Part shown: piece after piece, positions 1 through 12,711 of the stretch
Numbering within the stretch: position 1 is the stretch's first letter
Layout: the number at the start of each line of letters is the position of its first letter
DNA from: Uranotaenia lowii
Lineage: Eukaryota; Arthropoda; Insecta; Diptera; Culicidae
NCBI RefSeq assembly: GCF_029784155.1
Contig: NC_073692.1
Span: 422,530,305-422,594,304 of the forward strand
DNA: 64,000 nucleotides
Direction: 5' to 3'
Translations under genes and position numbers: made by a program
The notes under the pieces: generated by a model
Database searches by the model: none
The model's input: only the letters and a program-made list of their open reading frames with translations
What the model was told of the DNA's origin: nothing

Positions 1-1281
<1,281 letters not shown>

Positions 1282-1289
1282 ATCTAGTG

Positions 1290-3498
1290 TGAGGTTGCCA
1301 GATTGCCCGGTTTTATCCGGGTTTGCCCGGATATTTAGTACAAAATTTGAAAAAAAATCTGGTCCGGCCCGGTTGCCCGGATTTCATTGAAGCAGGCCCG
1401 TGCGAAGGACCCGTCCATGGGGGGGGGGGTTTTCCAAATTCAAATCCAGCCAAAAATAACAACAACACCAAAAATATGCAAAAAGTAATCAAATTGATTT
1501 CAAAACAATTTTCATCGAGGGATTAACGATACGTTTTCACCCTAATAAAAATAATGAAGTACAAATTGTGTTGAAAATATTGAAAGCAGTTTATATAAAT
1601 TTAGTTGACATTGGGCATTAAAATTAAAATTTCAAATTGCTATTTCAAAAAGTTTTTGAACTTTCAAAAGGTAAATTAAAAATCCTTATCGATTAAAAAA
1701 ATTTTAAATATAATGAAAATAAAACAAAAAAAAATTATCAATTAATAAATTTATAAATGTCAATCGAAGGTTTTAGAATTCTGAATATTTTGTCGGTTTC
1801 AATTGAGATATTGGATCCTGGAAAGGATAGAATGTGGGAACTATATTTTTCATATTAAAAACCTAGTTTCAGAGGCTTCCAAGCAAATTATGTTAATAGA
1901 ACTCAAAAATTCAGAATAAAAAAAAACACACTTTTGAAAAATATTTCATAAAATTTTAATCGTTTAACTTTAAAATTCGGTTAGTTAATTTGAAAATTTA
2001 AACAAAATATGAAGAAGAATGATAAGTTTTTCAACATTTAAGAAGTTTTTTTTTTCAATAAACTCGTTTAACCATTTTAAAAACTTATTAATAGAATTTA
2101 ATTGATAACTAAAAGGAACAGCATTTTAGTGCCTATGATTGAATGATTTATTTGGTAGATTTAAGCGCACTTGCGTTTTGGTTATATGGAGATTTTAAGC
2201 TTTAAAAGGTATCAGTTTTAGGTTCAATCAATCATTGATAACTGATGAAATAACAAATCTACGTTAAAGAAAAATCTGGTATTGAGTTTGTTTAAAGGAA
2301 TAATATTTTGAAGGCGATGATGCACGATCTAAAAATTTGAATTCTACAGTTATGAAAAAATTGAAAATATAACATTGCAAGTATTTCCGACATTATTAAA
2401 TAAAGTTTAGTAGAAATTAAATTAATTTAATAAAATTTGTTGAACCTGCAAAACGATTATTTTTTTTTGCTATACAAAAATCTAAAACTCAATTCGATTT
2501 AAAACTTCATTCATCGCTTTTGAATTCGATGTTGAGATTTAAAAGATCAAGAAACACAAAACAAAAACAAGACTGAAATTAATTTCTTGAAGAATATTTC
2601 ATATCAGCACGATTTTTTGAAAATCAAAATTTTTAGTAATAAAGTAGAGGATACCAGATTTTAGAATTTGTTTTGCTTATTCTACATGACCATTATGGGT
2701 CATGATGTATGGCTTCCAACTTGTTTATATATAAAATTAGTATTCGATGAATAAATTTTGATGTTAGAATGGTTGAATTTTTTTCGCTACACTTCCTGAT
2801 AAAAACCTATTCTAAAGACGAGATATTGTTTTCGAATGTCAAGTTTAGAGTCTCAATACAAAAAAAATGTTGATTGAATGGCAAATAGAAATGAATAATT
2901 AATAATAAGTTAGGATTCGTGAACGCATATTAGTAATTTCGTAAAATGAAATGTCTCAAATCTACGATGAGTTAAAATAAATTTCCGCCGGAGGCGAGAA
3001 AAAATTCTGACTTTCTTGTTAACACTTATTTAACACCTTTTAAAATCAAGTAATTTCCCTTTACTACGTTGAAAATTTTACTTGGAAAAAATCTTCATGG
3101 GGGGGGGTTAAACCCCTAAAACCCCCCCCGTTCGCACGGCCTTGCATTGAAGAGTCGGTTTTTGACCGGAATTATGCACTGTATTTGCCAAAACTACAAG
3201 AAAAATAAATTTGTGTTGCAAAATTTTTCATTTATATGTCAAAAAAAAAAAGGAAAGGCTCATAAAAATAATCGTGAAAAGTTTTTTGAAAGCTCAAAAC
3301 AAAATTTAGAACCTAGTGATGAAAAAAAAAATTTTTTTGAGTTGAGTAATTCCTGGTTTAAACAAAATTTGCCCGGATATTGCGCGGATTTTTAGTCGAA
3401 ATTTCGGAATCAAATGGGCTGATTTTGCCAGATTTTAAGATATAATAGCCTGGATTTTTATGGCCCGTCTACGTTCTGAAAAAATTCTGGCAACCTTA
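1290..3498. mobile_element. hAT-like nonautonomous element, split by a second insertion
   Basis: The ends are inverted copies of TRAGGTTGCCAGA (left at 1290, right ending at 3498). They are flanked by an 8-bp direct repeat ATCTAGTG at 1282-1289 and 3499-3506, the target-duplication length of hAT transposons. The element's own sequence is 1290-1392 plus about 3153-3498, roughly 450 bp, rich in GCCCGGAT motifs. No transposase is visible. Related degraded copies lie at about 22345-23139 and 53950-54215, and probably at 58194-59646. Superfamily assignment rests on the duplication length; ends and duplication are seen directly. Confidence 0.75.
1393..3144. mobile_element. Second hAT-like element nested inside the first
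   Basis: The ends are imperfect inverted repeats: CAGGCCCGTGCGAAG on the left, and CAAGGCCGTGCGAAC when the right end is read on the reverse strand. The 8-bp direct repeat CATTGAAG flanks the element at 1385-1392 and 3145-3152. Homopolymer G and C runs sit just inside both ends (about 1420-1431 and 3099-3129), so the subterminal regions can also pair. The 1.75-kb interior is AT-rich with no reading frame resembling a transposase, so this is a nonautonomous derivative. CA-starting ends and 8-bp duplications fit the hAT superfamily. Confidence 0.75.
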
Positions 3499-3521
3499 AT
3501 CTAGTGCAAATTTAAGGAAAA

Positions 3522-3874
3522 AACATTTTTGTAACGAAAACTTTTCCAAGTTCATACTGAAATAATAATTTTTTTAAGTGTTAAATTGTAATTGATAACA
3601 TTGGTATAACTTTTTTTAAGTGTTAAATTTTAATTCATAACATTGTTATAATTTTTTTTTTTTGAAAATAAAAACAAATATCTTAGATTACCCGAAGTTT
3701 AGCTTAGCTTAGCTTAGCTTGATTGACTACTCACATCCACCTTAAACTATGGAACCCGAAAATGCTTAATTTTTTAAAATCAATTGTTTTAGCTTATTAT
3801 ATTGAAATAACACCAACGCATTTCGAACTCCATAATCGCAGGCGTGGCTCAGTAGAATGAATTCCACATCGCCA
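3522..3874. repeat. Second copy of the identical 353-bp direct repeat
   Basis: Identical to 1-353 as far as I can read. Unlike the first copy it continues without interruption into the tRNA-like repeat. The copies are 3521 bp apart, with the (AC)n tract and nested hAT-like elements between them. Confidence 0.9.
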
Positions 3875-4172
3875 ATGGTTGCTACTCCGTGATTGACCGA
3901 GGCCATCAATTTTGATCAGAGGTCAAAAGAATGGTGTCTGGGATTGACAAGACATTCACAATGTCCAAAACTGATGCTCTCTCTTTTAACGTCAATAACG
4001 GCGCCGGCCACGTCCTAGTAGTCAAGAGATAGGTATGAAAAAAGAGAAAGGGATGAAAGAAAAAAAAATTGTGCATTAGGACCGAGGTCACCTCTGCATC
4101 CTAGCAAATAATTTTGTTTGGGAGATTGGGTAAAAGGATTGATCTGGAGACACTTTTGACTGTGTTGTGATC
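3824..4172 (+). repeat. Candidate tRNA-related SINE, copy 1
   Basis: About 349 bp matching 4894-5243 along its full length with scattered differences. TGGCTCAGTAG at 3845-3855 fits the RNA polymerase III A box (TRGCNNAGYNG). A weak B-box-like segment lies near 3890. The two copies share both boundaries, which defines a discrete element. I see no clean target duplication or poly-A tail, so the SINE label is inference. Short frames over it are not genes. Confidence 0.55.
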
Positions 4173-4261
4173 TTGAAGAATAAATCTCATATATTCCTGT
4201 TTTCCTACTGTTCGTGTATAACGCACTCTCATTTACCGCTGCTTTTTTCTCTAAACTCAAG

Positions 4262-4890
4262 ATTTGTTTAAACGAATCTTTAAAATATTAGAACTCATTG
4301 ATTTGCAATATTTTAAAAAATGAAATTTTTCAACTTTTTTTTAACAAAAATATTGTTATTCTAGTATTGTAACAGAAGAAACTGTTCGTGATTAGCACTT
4401 TACTTTTCTTTTTTTCATATCGCCTACGATGTAATGCATTGAAAACAGAAGTGATGACTTCGTTATAGAATCAATTTGGAATATTTATTAAAAAACTACC
4501 AAGTAAAAAAAAAAAACTACTCAACATTCAATAACAAATAAGTTATCAAAAATATACCTGACATATTTAGCAGCTCAATTAAAGTTCGATTATCCAAGAG
4601 AATAGAGATAAAATTTATATACATCTATTAATAAAATTTCAAAACTGCAGTTATAATAAAAAAAAAGTTTTAAACGTTAACAATCCTTTGAAATAATTTC
4701 AATTATTTAAAATTTAAGTTTAGCCTGAAAACTTCATCTAATCAGCCTCCAAAGCATCATATAAAATATCCATTAGTTTATTTTCTGCCAAGTTTATGGG
4801 AGATCGATCACTGCATTTTTAATACGAAAAAACTAAATTTTAGACATTTTTATCGATTTTGAAAATTGTTAAAAAAAAATGGAACCAAAA
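4262..4890. other. AT-rich spacer, nothing recognised
   Basis: AT-rich sequence with poly-A and poly-T runs between the two tRNA-like repeats. No coding signal, inverted repeat or known element seen. Confidence 0.6.
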
Positions 4891-4893
4891 TCA

Positions 4894-5243
4894 GAATTCC
4901 ATGATCGCTGGCGTGGCTCAGTAGAACGAATTCCACCTCGCCAATGGTTGCTACTCCGTGATTGACCGAGACCATCAATTTTGCTCAGAGGTCAAAAGAA
5001 TGGTACTTGGGATTAGCAGCTCATTCTCACTGAACAAAACTGATGCTCTCTCTTTGAACCGTCAATAACGGCGCCGGCCACGTCCTAGTAGTCAATTGAT
5101 AGAGTGAAATGAGAGAAAAAGGATGAAAGAAAAGCAAATTATGCTTTAGGACCGAGGTCACCTCTGCATCCTAGCAAATAAATTTTGGTTTAGAGATATG
5201 GGTAGTAGGAATCGACCAGGGGACACTTTTGACTAGTGTGATC
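4894..5243 (+). repeat. Candidate tRNA-related SINE, copy 2
   Basis: Full-length relative of 3824-4172 in the same orientation, with the same A-box-like TGGCTCAGTAG at 4914-4924 and the same end (GACACTTTTGACT). Many substitutions and small indels separate the copies, so this pair is much older than the identical 353-bp duplication beside it. Confidence 0.55.
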
Positions 5244-6514
5244 TAATATTTGAATTGCCTTCTTCTATGGTTGAAAGATTTTCAGTGGTTATTCCTTGGA
5301 TGAGACGTTGTTAAATTATTACTCTATGAAAAAATATAAATTCTGGCTTACTCACTTTAGTTTATTGTTACTGACAGGCAAATTACAAATTACGAAAAAA
5401 AAACTTTATTTGCTATCCTTTACCATTTTTCCCTTTGCTTGAGAGGTTTGAAATCAGCCCGTAAAATGCGTTTTCATGAGAAAAAAAACTATTTAGGATC
5501 TTACTTTATCATCATAAGTTGCCTTATACTGTTACCTATTAAAAACAATCATGTGAATTGATAATCTATTGATCCTATATTAATTGGAAACTTTTTTCTA
5601 CCGTCTATTTTTCCGACTTTCAAAATATTTTTGTTTTAATAAATAATAGCTTATATATGTTGAAACTGTATGCCCTAGACTGAAAATTGGGAACAGGTAA
5701 ACGCCTAAATATATGCAAGATCTATTTCTGCACAGTGCACTTATTTAGAAGGAAGGCAGCGAAAGCTTTTACTTTCAACTCGACTTGCATAAAAGTTTGA
5801 ATGAAATTGAAATATTTCGCGTCTGGCTATAGTAATTTTCAACCATAGATGAAACCGCACATAAATTCAACACATGTTTGTTGAAATATCAGTAGGAATA
5901 TTCAAGAAAAATACTTAGCTGCGTTGGACGGATTAATGAGGTTAGCCTCCATTTGTGTCGCCCGGTCCGGAAGTCCATCCATCCATGTCATCAATTCGAC
6001 CATATGACGTTTTATCACTGAGATTCAACCTTTCAATTTTTGTAGCACCGTTGTTACGACGTTGTTACCGTCGACCGTCACCAATCTTAAAAGCTTCTAT
6101 GTTTGAAGCTTTTCACTTCGCTTGAACAGCTTTTCTGGCCATCAATGCTCTTACTTCAGACAACCATAAAATACAACAAAATATCACTCTATGCATAGAA
6201 ATAAACAGAAAAATTTCAATGGCCACGTAATCAACAACCCACGGCGCGACGATTTCACTTCACATATTCGATAGACGGTCCATATTTCGCTAAAAACTGG
6301 TATTTTTTTGAAGACGATAGAGGCTAAACAAACAGCACTTGGCATTGTTGCCAGAACTCCAAATATCTTAGATTACCCGAAGTTTGTTTATAAAGTACTA
6401 ACTGATCCCATGCGAACTTGGAATCTGTCATGAATAGTTTGTATGAATACGCAAATTGCCAAGCATTTTTCCAGATGCACTTCCGAATTATTTTTTTAGT
6501 AATCATTGCAAAAA
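5244..6514. other. Mostly single-copy spacer
   Basis: Unassigned sequence, GC-richer at about 5920-6260. The only shared stretch I see is at about 6361-6386, a 25-26 bp match to part of the 353-bp duplication (ATCTTAGATTACCCGAAG core), suggesting a fragment of the same repeat. No convincing exon. Confidence 0.5.
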
Positions 6515-7740
6515 TATTGAAAATATTGGACGATCACTTTTTCTGTCATCTGCTACTAAATTTGAAATCAGGAATTAATTGAACGTGCCATAAAATCCCC
6601 GTGTATAAATTTTGACTCAATCGTTGCATAACAACGCAATTATTGCCAAAATGTTAAACCCCTTTCGGCGACCTCTTATACAATCTTTGATATCTGAAAT
6701 CGATTGCCCTTCCCTTAAAACTCCTGTGTGCAAATTTTCAAAGCAATCCATTGCATAATAACGTCAATATTGCTAAAAGCAATGAAAAAAATAATTAATT
6801 TGGATGACTCCTTTCGTCGACCCCTAGCAAAACCTTTTTTATCTGAAATCGGTTGCCCGTCCCTGAATACAACCGTGTTCAAATTTTCATCCTTATCCGA
6901 TGACAAATAACGCCGATATTGCTAAAATATTGAAAGGTTAATATGGACAACCCTCTGTGCCAGCCCCTTACACTCAATTCAATACCTGAAATCGATTGCC
7001 TATCCCTCAAAACGCTCGCTTTTCATCTGAATCCGACGTATAATAACGACAATATCGCATTAACCGTGAAAAGTTAATATGGACGACCCCTTTGGCCGAC
7101 CTCTGACTTTATTTTGGATAAGTGAAATCAATTGTTTGTCCCTAATAACTTTTAATTACTAATTTTCATCCCGATCCAATGTATGAAAATGACAATATAA
7201 CTAAGATATTGAAAAGTTAATATGGACGACCCCTTTTGTCGGCCCCTTACGCTAAATTTGATTCCTAAAATCGATTGCACGTCACTCAAAAGTATTGTGT
7301 ACTAATTTTCATCTGAATACAATGTAGAATAACGTCAAAATCTCAATAAACAGCAAACAATTAATATGGACGACCCCTTTGGCTGACCCTTTATACCTGA
7401 AATCGATGGTTCGTCTTTCAAAACACGCATGAGCAAATTTTCAACACAATCCGACGAAAAATAACGTCAATATCGCGAAAACAATATTTGTCTTCTATGG
7501 ACGACCCCCTTCAGAAGGGGTCATCCGAAAATCTGAAAACATTTTTCATCATTCCTGGTCCTAATGAGCATCCATGCCAAATTTCAGACCTCTAGCTCTT
7601 AAGACGGCTGAGTCTATAGAGGACAAACAAACAAACAAACAAACAAACAAACAAACAAACAAACAAACAAACAAACAAACAAACAAACAAACAAACAAAC
7701 AAACAAACATTTTACAGAAATTGCTTTATATATATATAGA
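6515..7740 (+). repeat. Element tail of about seven diverged 140-bp units, with (AAAC)n and TATATATATAGAT end
   Basis: A unit containing TATGGACGACCCC, a GAAATCGATTG core and AATTTTCATC recurs with spacing of about 132-143 bp (anchors near 6657, 6800, 6943, 7079, 7222, 7366, 7498). The array ends in a segment containing GAGTCTATAGAGGAC, a long AAAC tetranucleotide run (7622-7708) and a TATATATATAGAT terminus. The layout resembles noncoding 3' regions of invertebrate retroelements, but I cannot name the family. Short frames across it, including the Lys-Gln-Thr-Asn run, are repeat translation. Confidence 0.65.
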
Positions 7741-7993
7741 TATGGTATTGAATTCATTGCACAGTTTTATCATCCAAGGATTGAACATATTATGGTCTTG
7801 CTCGTGAATATGAAAATATTATCACAACTCCAATAGAACTATATGACTGGCCAGTGTGATAAACAGAGAAAGGTATCACAAAATTCAATTTATATTACGT
7901 ATGTTACAAATGTCAGAGAAGGTGAAGAGTTTATTTAAAAATGTCAAAACCATTGCCGGTACACAGACGTTACGTTCGTTTGTACCTACATTA

Positions 7994-8553
7994 GGGTGTC
8001 CCAAAATTGCATAATTACTAGGAATATAGGAGGCTCACCCTTCAAATGGTACATTAGGATGTGGAGAACAAACTGTTGTATGGAGCCGACTAAAAAAAAA
8101 TCATGTTAAGAGGTTCCGCAAGGGCGATCTTTGTGTGCAAAAAAATTCGCATCTTTTGTTGGCATTTTTATCAAAATATTTAACGCTAGGTTCACATTTT
8201 GGTCAGTAGAATACAAAATTTTTGGACCACCAAAAAATTTTTTCTTAAAAAAAGCTTGCTTATTTTTGATTATGATGCGAATTTGGTTCATTTGTCATTT
8301 TTTACGTGTGGTATTTAACCCAAAGAAAATTAAAACAAATTAAAATAAAAAAGTTTTGTGAAAACTTTGGTCCCAGAATTTATTTTAAATCAAATATTTT
8401 GATAGTGGACTTTTTTCAAAGATCGCCTTTGCGGAACCTCTAAACATATTTTTTTAGGTCAGCCCCATATAAAAGTTTGTTTTCCATATCCTAATCTACC
8501 ATTTAGAGGATTAGCCCCCAGATTCCCAAAAATTATGCAATTTTTGGACACCA
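7994..8553. mobile_element. 560-bp foldback (MITE-like), possible TA target duplication
   Basis: The left end GGGTGTCCCAAAATTGCATA pairs with the right end TATGCAATTTTTGGACACC. A second strong stem pairs 8108-8133 with 8417-8441 (AGAGGTTCCGCAA with one mismatch). Together the arms are about 110-140 bp around a 280-bp centre. TA dinucleotides flank both ends (7992-7993, 8554-8555). The frames at 8106-8343 are mirror translations of an arm and centre, not genes. Tc1/mariner-type origin is inference. Confidence 0.65.
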
Positions 8554-8555
8554 TA

Positions 8556-9777
8556 TAAAAATAAACGTCAAATTGCTGCTAATAAGTATTCTGATCTTGG
8601 AGATGACTCTAAAATTTTTAATGTTTTTAAAAGGCAACAAAATAAAGTAAATGCATGCATAAATTTTAGTATCATTATTTCTTATTTTGACGTAGAATTA
8701 CGTCTTACGGCAACACTATAGGGGGGCAAATTGAAATTCGCGAACGGATCTCGCGTCACGAAAAACGCCTCTTTCACGGACATCTTTTCCGAACAACATT
8801 TTGGGTCGGCTATGTGTTGGTACACCAATACTAATAACGCGCTAATAAAAATTGGTGCGCAAAACACCCGAGCGAAAAAACCCCGATAGTCGACCCAAGC
8901 TGCACTAGATGCGAAGGGGGATTGCCTGACCCGGTTTCATTTGGTTTTTGGTCTTTCTCCCGGTCGGTCGGTTGTTGCGACCAAAAATGTATGCAATGCT
9001 GTTGAGAGAAGACCGCTTGCTAGGATTGTGCTGTTCGAAGTTCTTCATCAGGACGACGCGACGAGGACAACTATGCTCGGCTGAGTAAACCATTTTCACT
9101 GAAACCCCGGCAGGCAGCAGTGGCCTGGCATAGGGTTGCCAGAACATAAACATAACGTTGAAACATTCGGTTCCTTTGAGAAAATCAAACTCAAAGCAAC
9201 CGAAAAGGCCAAAAGCCCACCAAACCACATCAGCAGCATCATCCAGATTCAGCAATTTTCCACATCTGCGGGGTCAGCCAACTAAATGCTTCAGGCTACT
9301 TTACAAAGGCATGAGTCACTTTTGAAAAAAAAAAATCATTTTAATTTTTTTTTTGTATGGCCACCTGTAATTTTTTGAATATTAAAAATTTTTACAATAT
9401 TTGATTAAAATTATTAACCTTTCGTTACTTTTCAATAACGTTCTTCTATAGAGATGAAATATGAAATAAAATTTTATTGTGCATGGCAAAGATAATTCCA
9501 CGGTTCAAATCTTAAATCAGAACTTTGATAAAAAATTGAAAAGTGATCCGCGGTCCCGATTTCTGAACAGAAAAATTTCACGAAATTAAAATGTGTAGAA
9601 GTTTGAGTATGACACCATTCATTGACATATAATATTTATTCATAATAATTCGTATAATACTGAATCTTTTATCGCCATTTTCTTGATATGATTATATTTT
9701 GGGAAAAAATTCTAATTAGATTACGCTTTTTTGGCGAGCTTGGTCATCTTTATGGCTGAAATAATAAAAAGAATCAT
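8556..9777. other. Single-copy spacer with a GC-richer island
   Basis: 8690-9280 is GC-richer than its surroundings and carries a 116-codon minus-strand frame (8905-9255). Its translation shows no domain or motif I recognise, and no splice or start context supports it. 9300-9777 is AT-rich. I call no gene. Confidence 0.5.
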
Positions 9778-10287
9778 TTAAACCCTCATCCGCATTAGAT
9801 TTCATTACCCTAATCAGCACTTGTGGTGTCAATTTGACACCACAAGCTCAAATCGTTATAACTTTTGGCGTAATAGACCCAATTAAACAAAACTTACATC
9901 AAAAGAAACCTTGTAATGTCAGTGAAATATGTTTAGAACATTGTATATAGCTAAAGTTACTAGTTTTCTCGTTATTCAGCATGAAAGAAAAAAAATTCGA
10001 AAAAACATGCCTCACGAAAACTGCTGTAGTTCATATGTTACACGTCCAAAAAAATATTTGTCTTATGCATATGAAAGCTGAAGTTAATACCTACATCATG
10101 AAGACAAGAAATATTTTTTTAAATTTTTTTTTAATGAAATGGTCACAAAAAGTTCAAAAAAGTGGTCTAAAAAACCTACTTTTCATTCGATTGCTAGTAA
10201 ATACTGTTTGAGCGATGGTAGAGTTTTGAAAAAATTTGACTACAAAATGTATTAAAATTCCAACATTTGGCTGTCTTTAGATTTTTG

Positions 10288-10602
10288 ATGCAACAAAAAT
10301 TGAATTTACTGGAATTTTTCAAAGTTCACTACTTTGCGCGATTTTTTTACAAATTGAAATTTCATCTCTTTTTGTGGTTCACCGTCAGGTTGTACCCGGA
10401 TTTTCAGTGCTTTTACTTTGTTTGGACCAACCAAGAGTATATTCATTGGAAAGCACATTTAATCTTCATTCTAGTGAGGTGCTGCAATTCACGCTGTGAG
10501 ATTGCACAAAAATATGAAAATTATAAACATAAAATCATTCCTGAATTTCTAGAACTACAAGCACCTCGTCCAGCAAAACGTGTTTGTTTGCTCTCCGAGT
10601 AG
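10288..10602 (+). other. 104-codon open frame in left foldback arm, probably noncoding
   Basis: An ATG-initiated frame of 104 residues (starts MQQKLNLLE, ends KRVCLLSE) with no recognised domain. Its mirror copy, also 104 codons, lies on the minus strand of the other arm. I count eight nucleotide differences between them, and every one changes an amino acid. That is not the pattern of a frame held by selection, so the shared openness probably reflects how recent the inverted duplication is. Confidence 0.35.
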
Positions 10603-10779
10603 GTACGGTGGGTGGTGATTTGGTCAGAGAGCGAAGCCGACAGACGAAATAATGATGCGTGTCGTGACAAGCAAACGTGAACTACTATCAATAGAAAATT
10701 TCCAACCAAGAAACGTACAACACGCATCATTATTTCGTCTGTCGGCTTGGCTCTCTGCCCGAATCACCACCCACCGTAC

Positions 10780-11094
10780 CTACTCGGAGAGCAAACAAAC
10801 ACGTTTTGCTGGACGAGGTGCTTGTAGTTCTAGAAATTCAGGAATGATTTTATGTTTATAATTTTCATATTTTTGTGAAATCTCACAGCGTGAATTGCAG
10901 CACCTCACTAGAATGAAGATTAAATGTGCTTTCCAATGAATATACTCTTGGTTGGTCCAAACAAAGTAAAAGCACTGATAATCCAGGTACAACATGACGG
11001 TGGACCACAAAAAGAGATGAAATTTCAATTTGTAAAAAAATTGCGCAAAGTAGTGAACTTTGAAAACTTCCAGTAAATTAAATTTTTGTTGCAT
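10780..11094 (-). other. Mirror 104-codon open frame in right foldback arm, probably noncoding
   Basis: Counterpart of the frame at 10288-10602, starting MQQKFNLLE and ending in the same eight residues. The eight replacements and no silent change argue against function. The minus-strand position follows from the inverted arm. Confidence 0.35.
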
Positions 11095-11792
11095 CAAAAA
11101 TCTAAAGACAGCAAAATGTTGGAATTTTAATACATTTTGTAGTCATATTTTTTTCAAAACTCTACCATCGCTCAAACAGTATTTACTAGCAATCGAATGA
11201 AAAGTAGGTTTTTTAGACCACTTTTTTGAACTTTTTGTGACCATTTCACTAAAAAAAATTTAAAAAAATATTTCTTGTCTTCATGATGTAGGTATTAACT
11301 TCAGCTTTCATATGCATAAGACAAATATTTTTTTGGACGTGTAACGTATGAACTACAACAGTTTTCGTGAGGCATGTTTTTTCAGATTTTTTTTCTTTCA
11401 TGCTGAATAACGATAAAACTTGTTACTTTAGCTGTATATAATATTCTAAACATATTTTACTGACATCAAATGGTTTCTATTGATATAAGTTTTATATGAA
11501 GTTCAGAATAATTCAAACGACTTAAATAGATTTTACTTCTGTGGTGTCAAAATGACACCAAAAGTCGGAAAAGGGAGTTTTTTTGTCCAGGCTTCCAGGG
11601 TTCGTCCATAAAAAAAGTAAAGATGCAATATTGAAGAACTTTTGAATTCATTTAGGGTCCCCGAAGAAATTTTTGTATTTTGAAGCTTCTGAAAAAAGTT
11701 ACAAGCCTTCAAACTTGCAATGGTGTCAAAATGACACCCTAATGCGGATGAGGGTTAATAGTTAAACATTTCAGAAAATAATAATGAATGTA

Positions 11793-12709
11793 GTAGTAAG
11801 TCGGGTCAAACGGATACTTTCAATAACTCAAAATTAACAATGTTTGGCACAAATCTAATGATAGGAATTTGATTGTCTTAGTGTATCAACACTTTCGAAA
11901 CCCTTTGTTTATTAACAACAAACAAGGTCTCATAAAAATAAATAAAACAAAGAAAAACTATAAGGACCCACTATTTGATGTAATTTTCTCTCTTCAGAAA
12001 AAGTTCATAACTCGCAACTTTTTTTTTGTTATTTCGATTATAGTCGTTTTACCATCTTTATGGCATTCGCAACTTTATCAACGTTACAGTTGGCGGATCG
12101 TTATTGAAAAACTTATCCGGTACAACTGTGTTCGATGTTTACTCTTGGGCTCGAACTCGCGGACATCGGCTCAGGAGACAACAGACTTGCCAACTAAGCT
12201 ATATCACAAGCCCATAACTCGCAACGTTTCCGAAAATTTCCTACCGTTCTCAAAGGTGGAGTATTTATTAGGCTTCTCTTTAACCATCTAGAGGAAAATT
12301 TGCAAATTTCGGTCGAAGGGCTTAAGCAACAAACATTTTGAACAAAAAGTTGTTAAGGCGTGTAAGACGGACACTTCAAAGTCGGGTAAAATTGGCACAT
12401 ATGTTTTTCCAGGTATTTCAAATTTTTCATCGGATCGATCCTCAAAATGTTTTCAAAAGAACTTGACGAAATTAACTCTGCATCTCTAACAAGTCAAAAA
12501 AAACTGGATCCCTGATGAAGGCAGCACCTATAAAATACGGAATTCCGAAAACCACACTGTTTCGCTTCTGTACTCGGACCAGCCTGTTCTATTTTGGTTA
12601 AAACACGTTCTTTAATACTTTTCTCACAGAAATATGTACTTTTTTTTAGCAATTTTTCCAAAAACATGTACCTTTTCTACGCAGTGTCCGTTTTACCCGA
12701 CCATTTCTG
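11793..12709. mobile_element. TA-flanked element of about 0.9 kb with GTCGGGTMAAACGGA ends
   Basis: The left end has GTCGGGTCAAACGGATAC and the right end, read on the other strand, GTCGGGTAAAACGGACAC. TA lies outside both (11791-11792, 12710-12711). The terminal core recurs inside at about 12365-12395 (AGACGGACAC and GTCGGGTAAAA). A 194-bp SINE sits inside, so the element was near 710 bp before that insertion. It has no transposase frame. TA flanks suggest Tc1/mariner mobilisation; the exact left boundary is less certain than the right. Confidence 0.6.
12019..12212 (-). mobile_element. Full-length tRNA-derived SINE with 13-bp target duplication
   Basis: Read on the minus strand, the element begins with a tRNA-like head (12147-12213) with A box TAGCTTAGTTGG and B box GAGTTCGAGCCC. 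It continues through a tRNA-unrelated body and ends in a poly-A tail (T run at 12019-12027). The 13-bp direct repeat CATAACTCGCAAC flanks it at 12006-12018 and 12213-12225, as expected for LINE-assisted insertion. The plus-strand frame 11869-12291 running through it is not a gene. Confidence 0.88.
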
Positions 12710-12711
12710 TA

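Larger units (their letters stand above)
9782..11754. mobile_element. 2-kb foldback element flanked by TTAA
   Basis: Two long arms, 9782-10662 and 10720-11754, are inverted copies of each other around a 57-bp loop (10663-10719). The outer ends are CCCTCATCCGCATTAG and its reverse complement, and TTAA lies outside each end (9778-9781, 11755-11758), with one extra A inside the left end. TTAA targets and CCC-starting ends fit piggyBac-type elements. The right arm is about 150 bp longer near its outer end. Both arms carry small palindromes TGGTGTCAAnnTGACACC. No transposase is visible, so it would move in trans. Confidence 0.8.

Noticed and set aside
12147..12213. Functional tRNA gene on the minus strand
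   Set aside because: A and B boxes are present, but the sequence runs into a body and poly-A tail and is flanked by a 13-bp duplication, so it is a SINE head.
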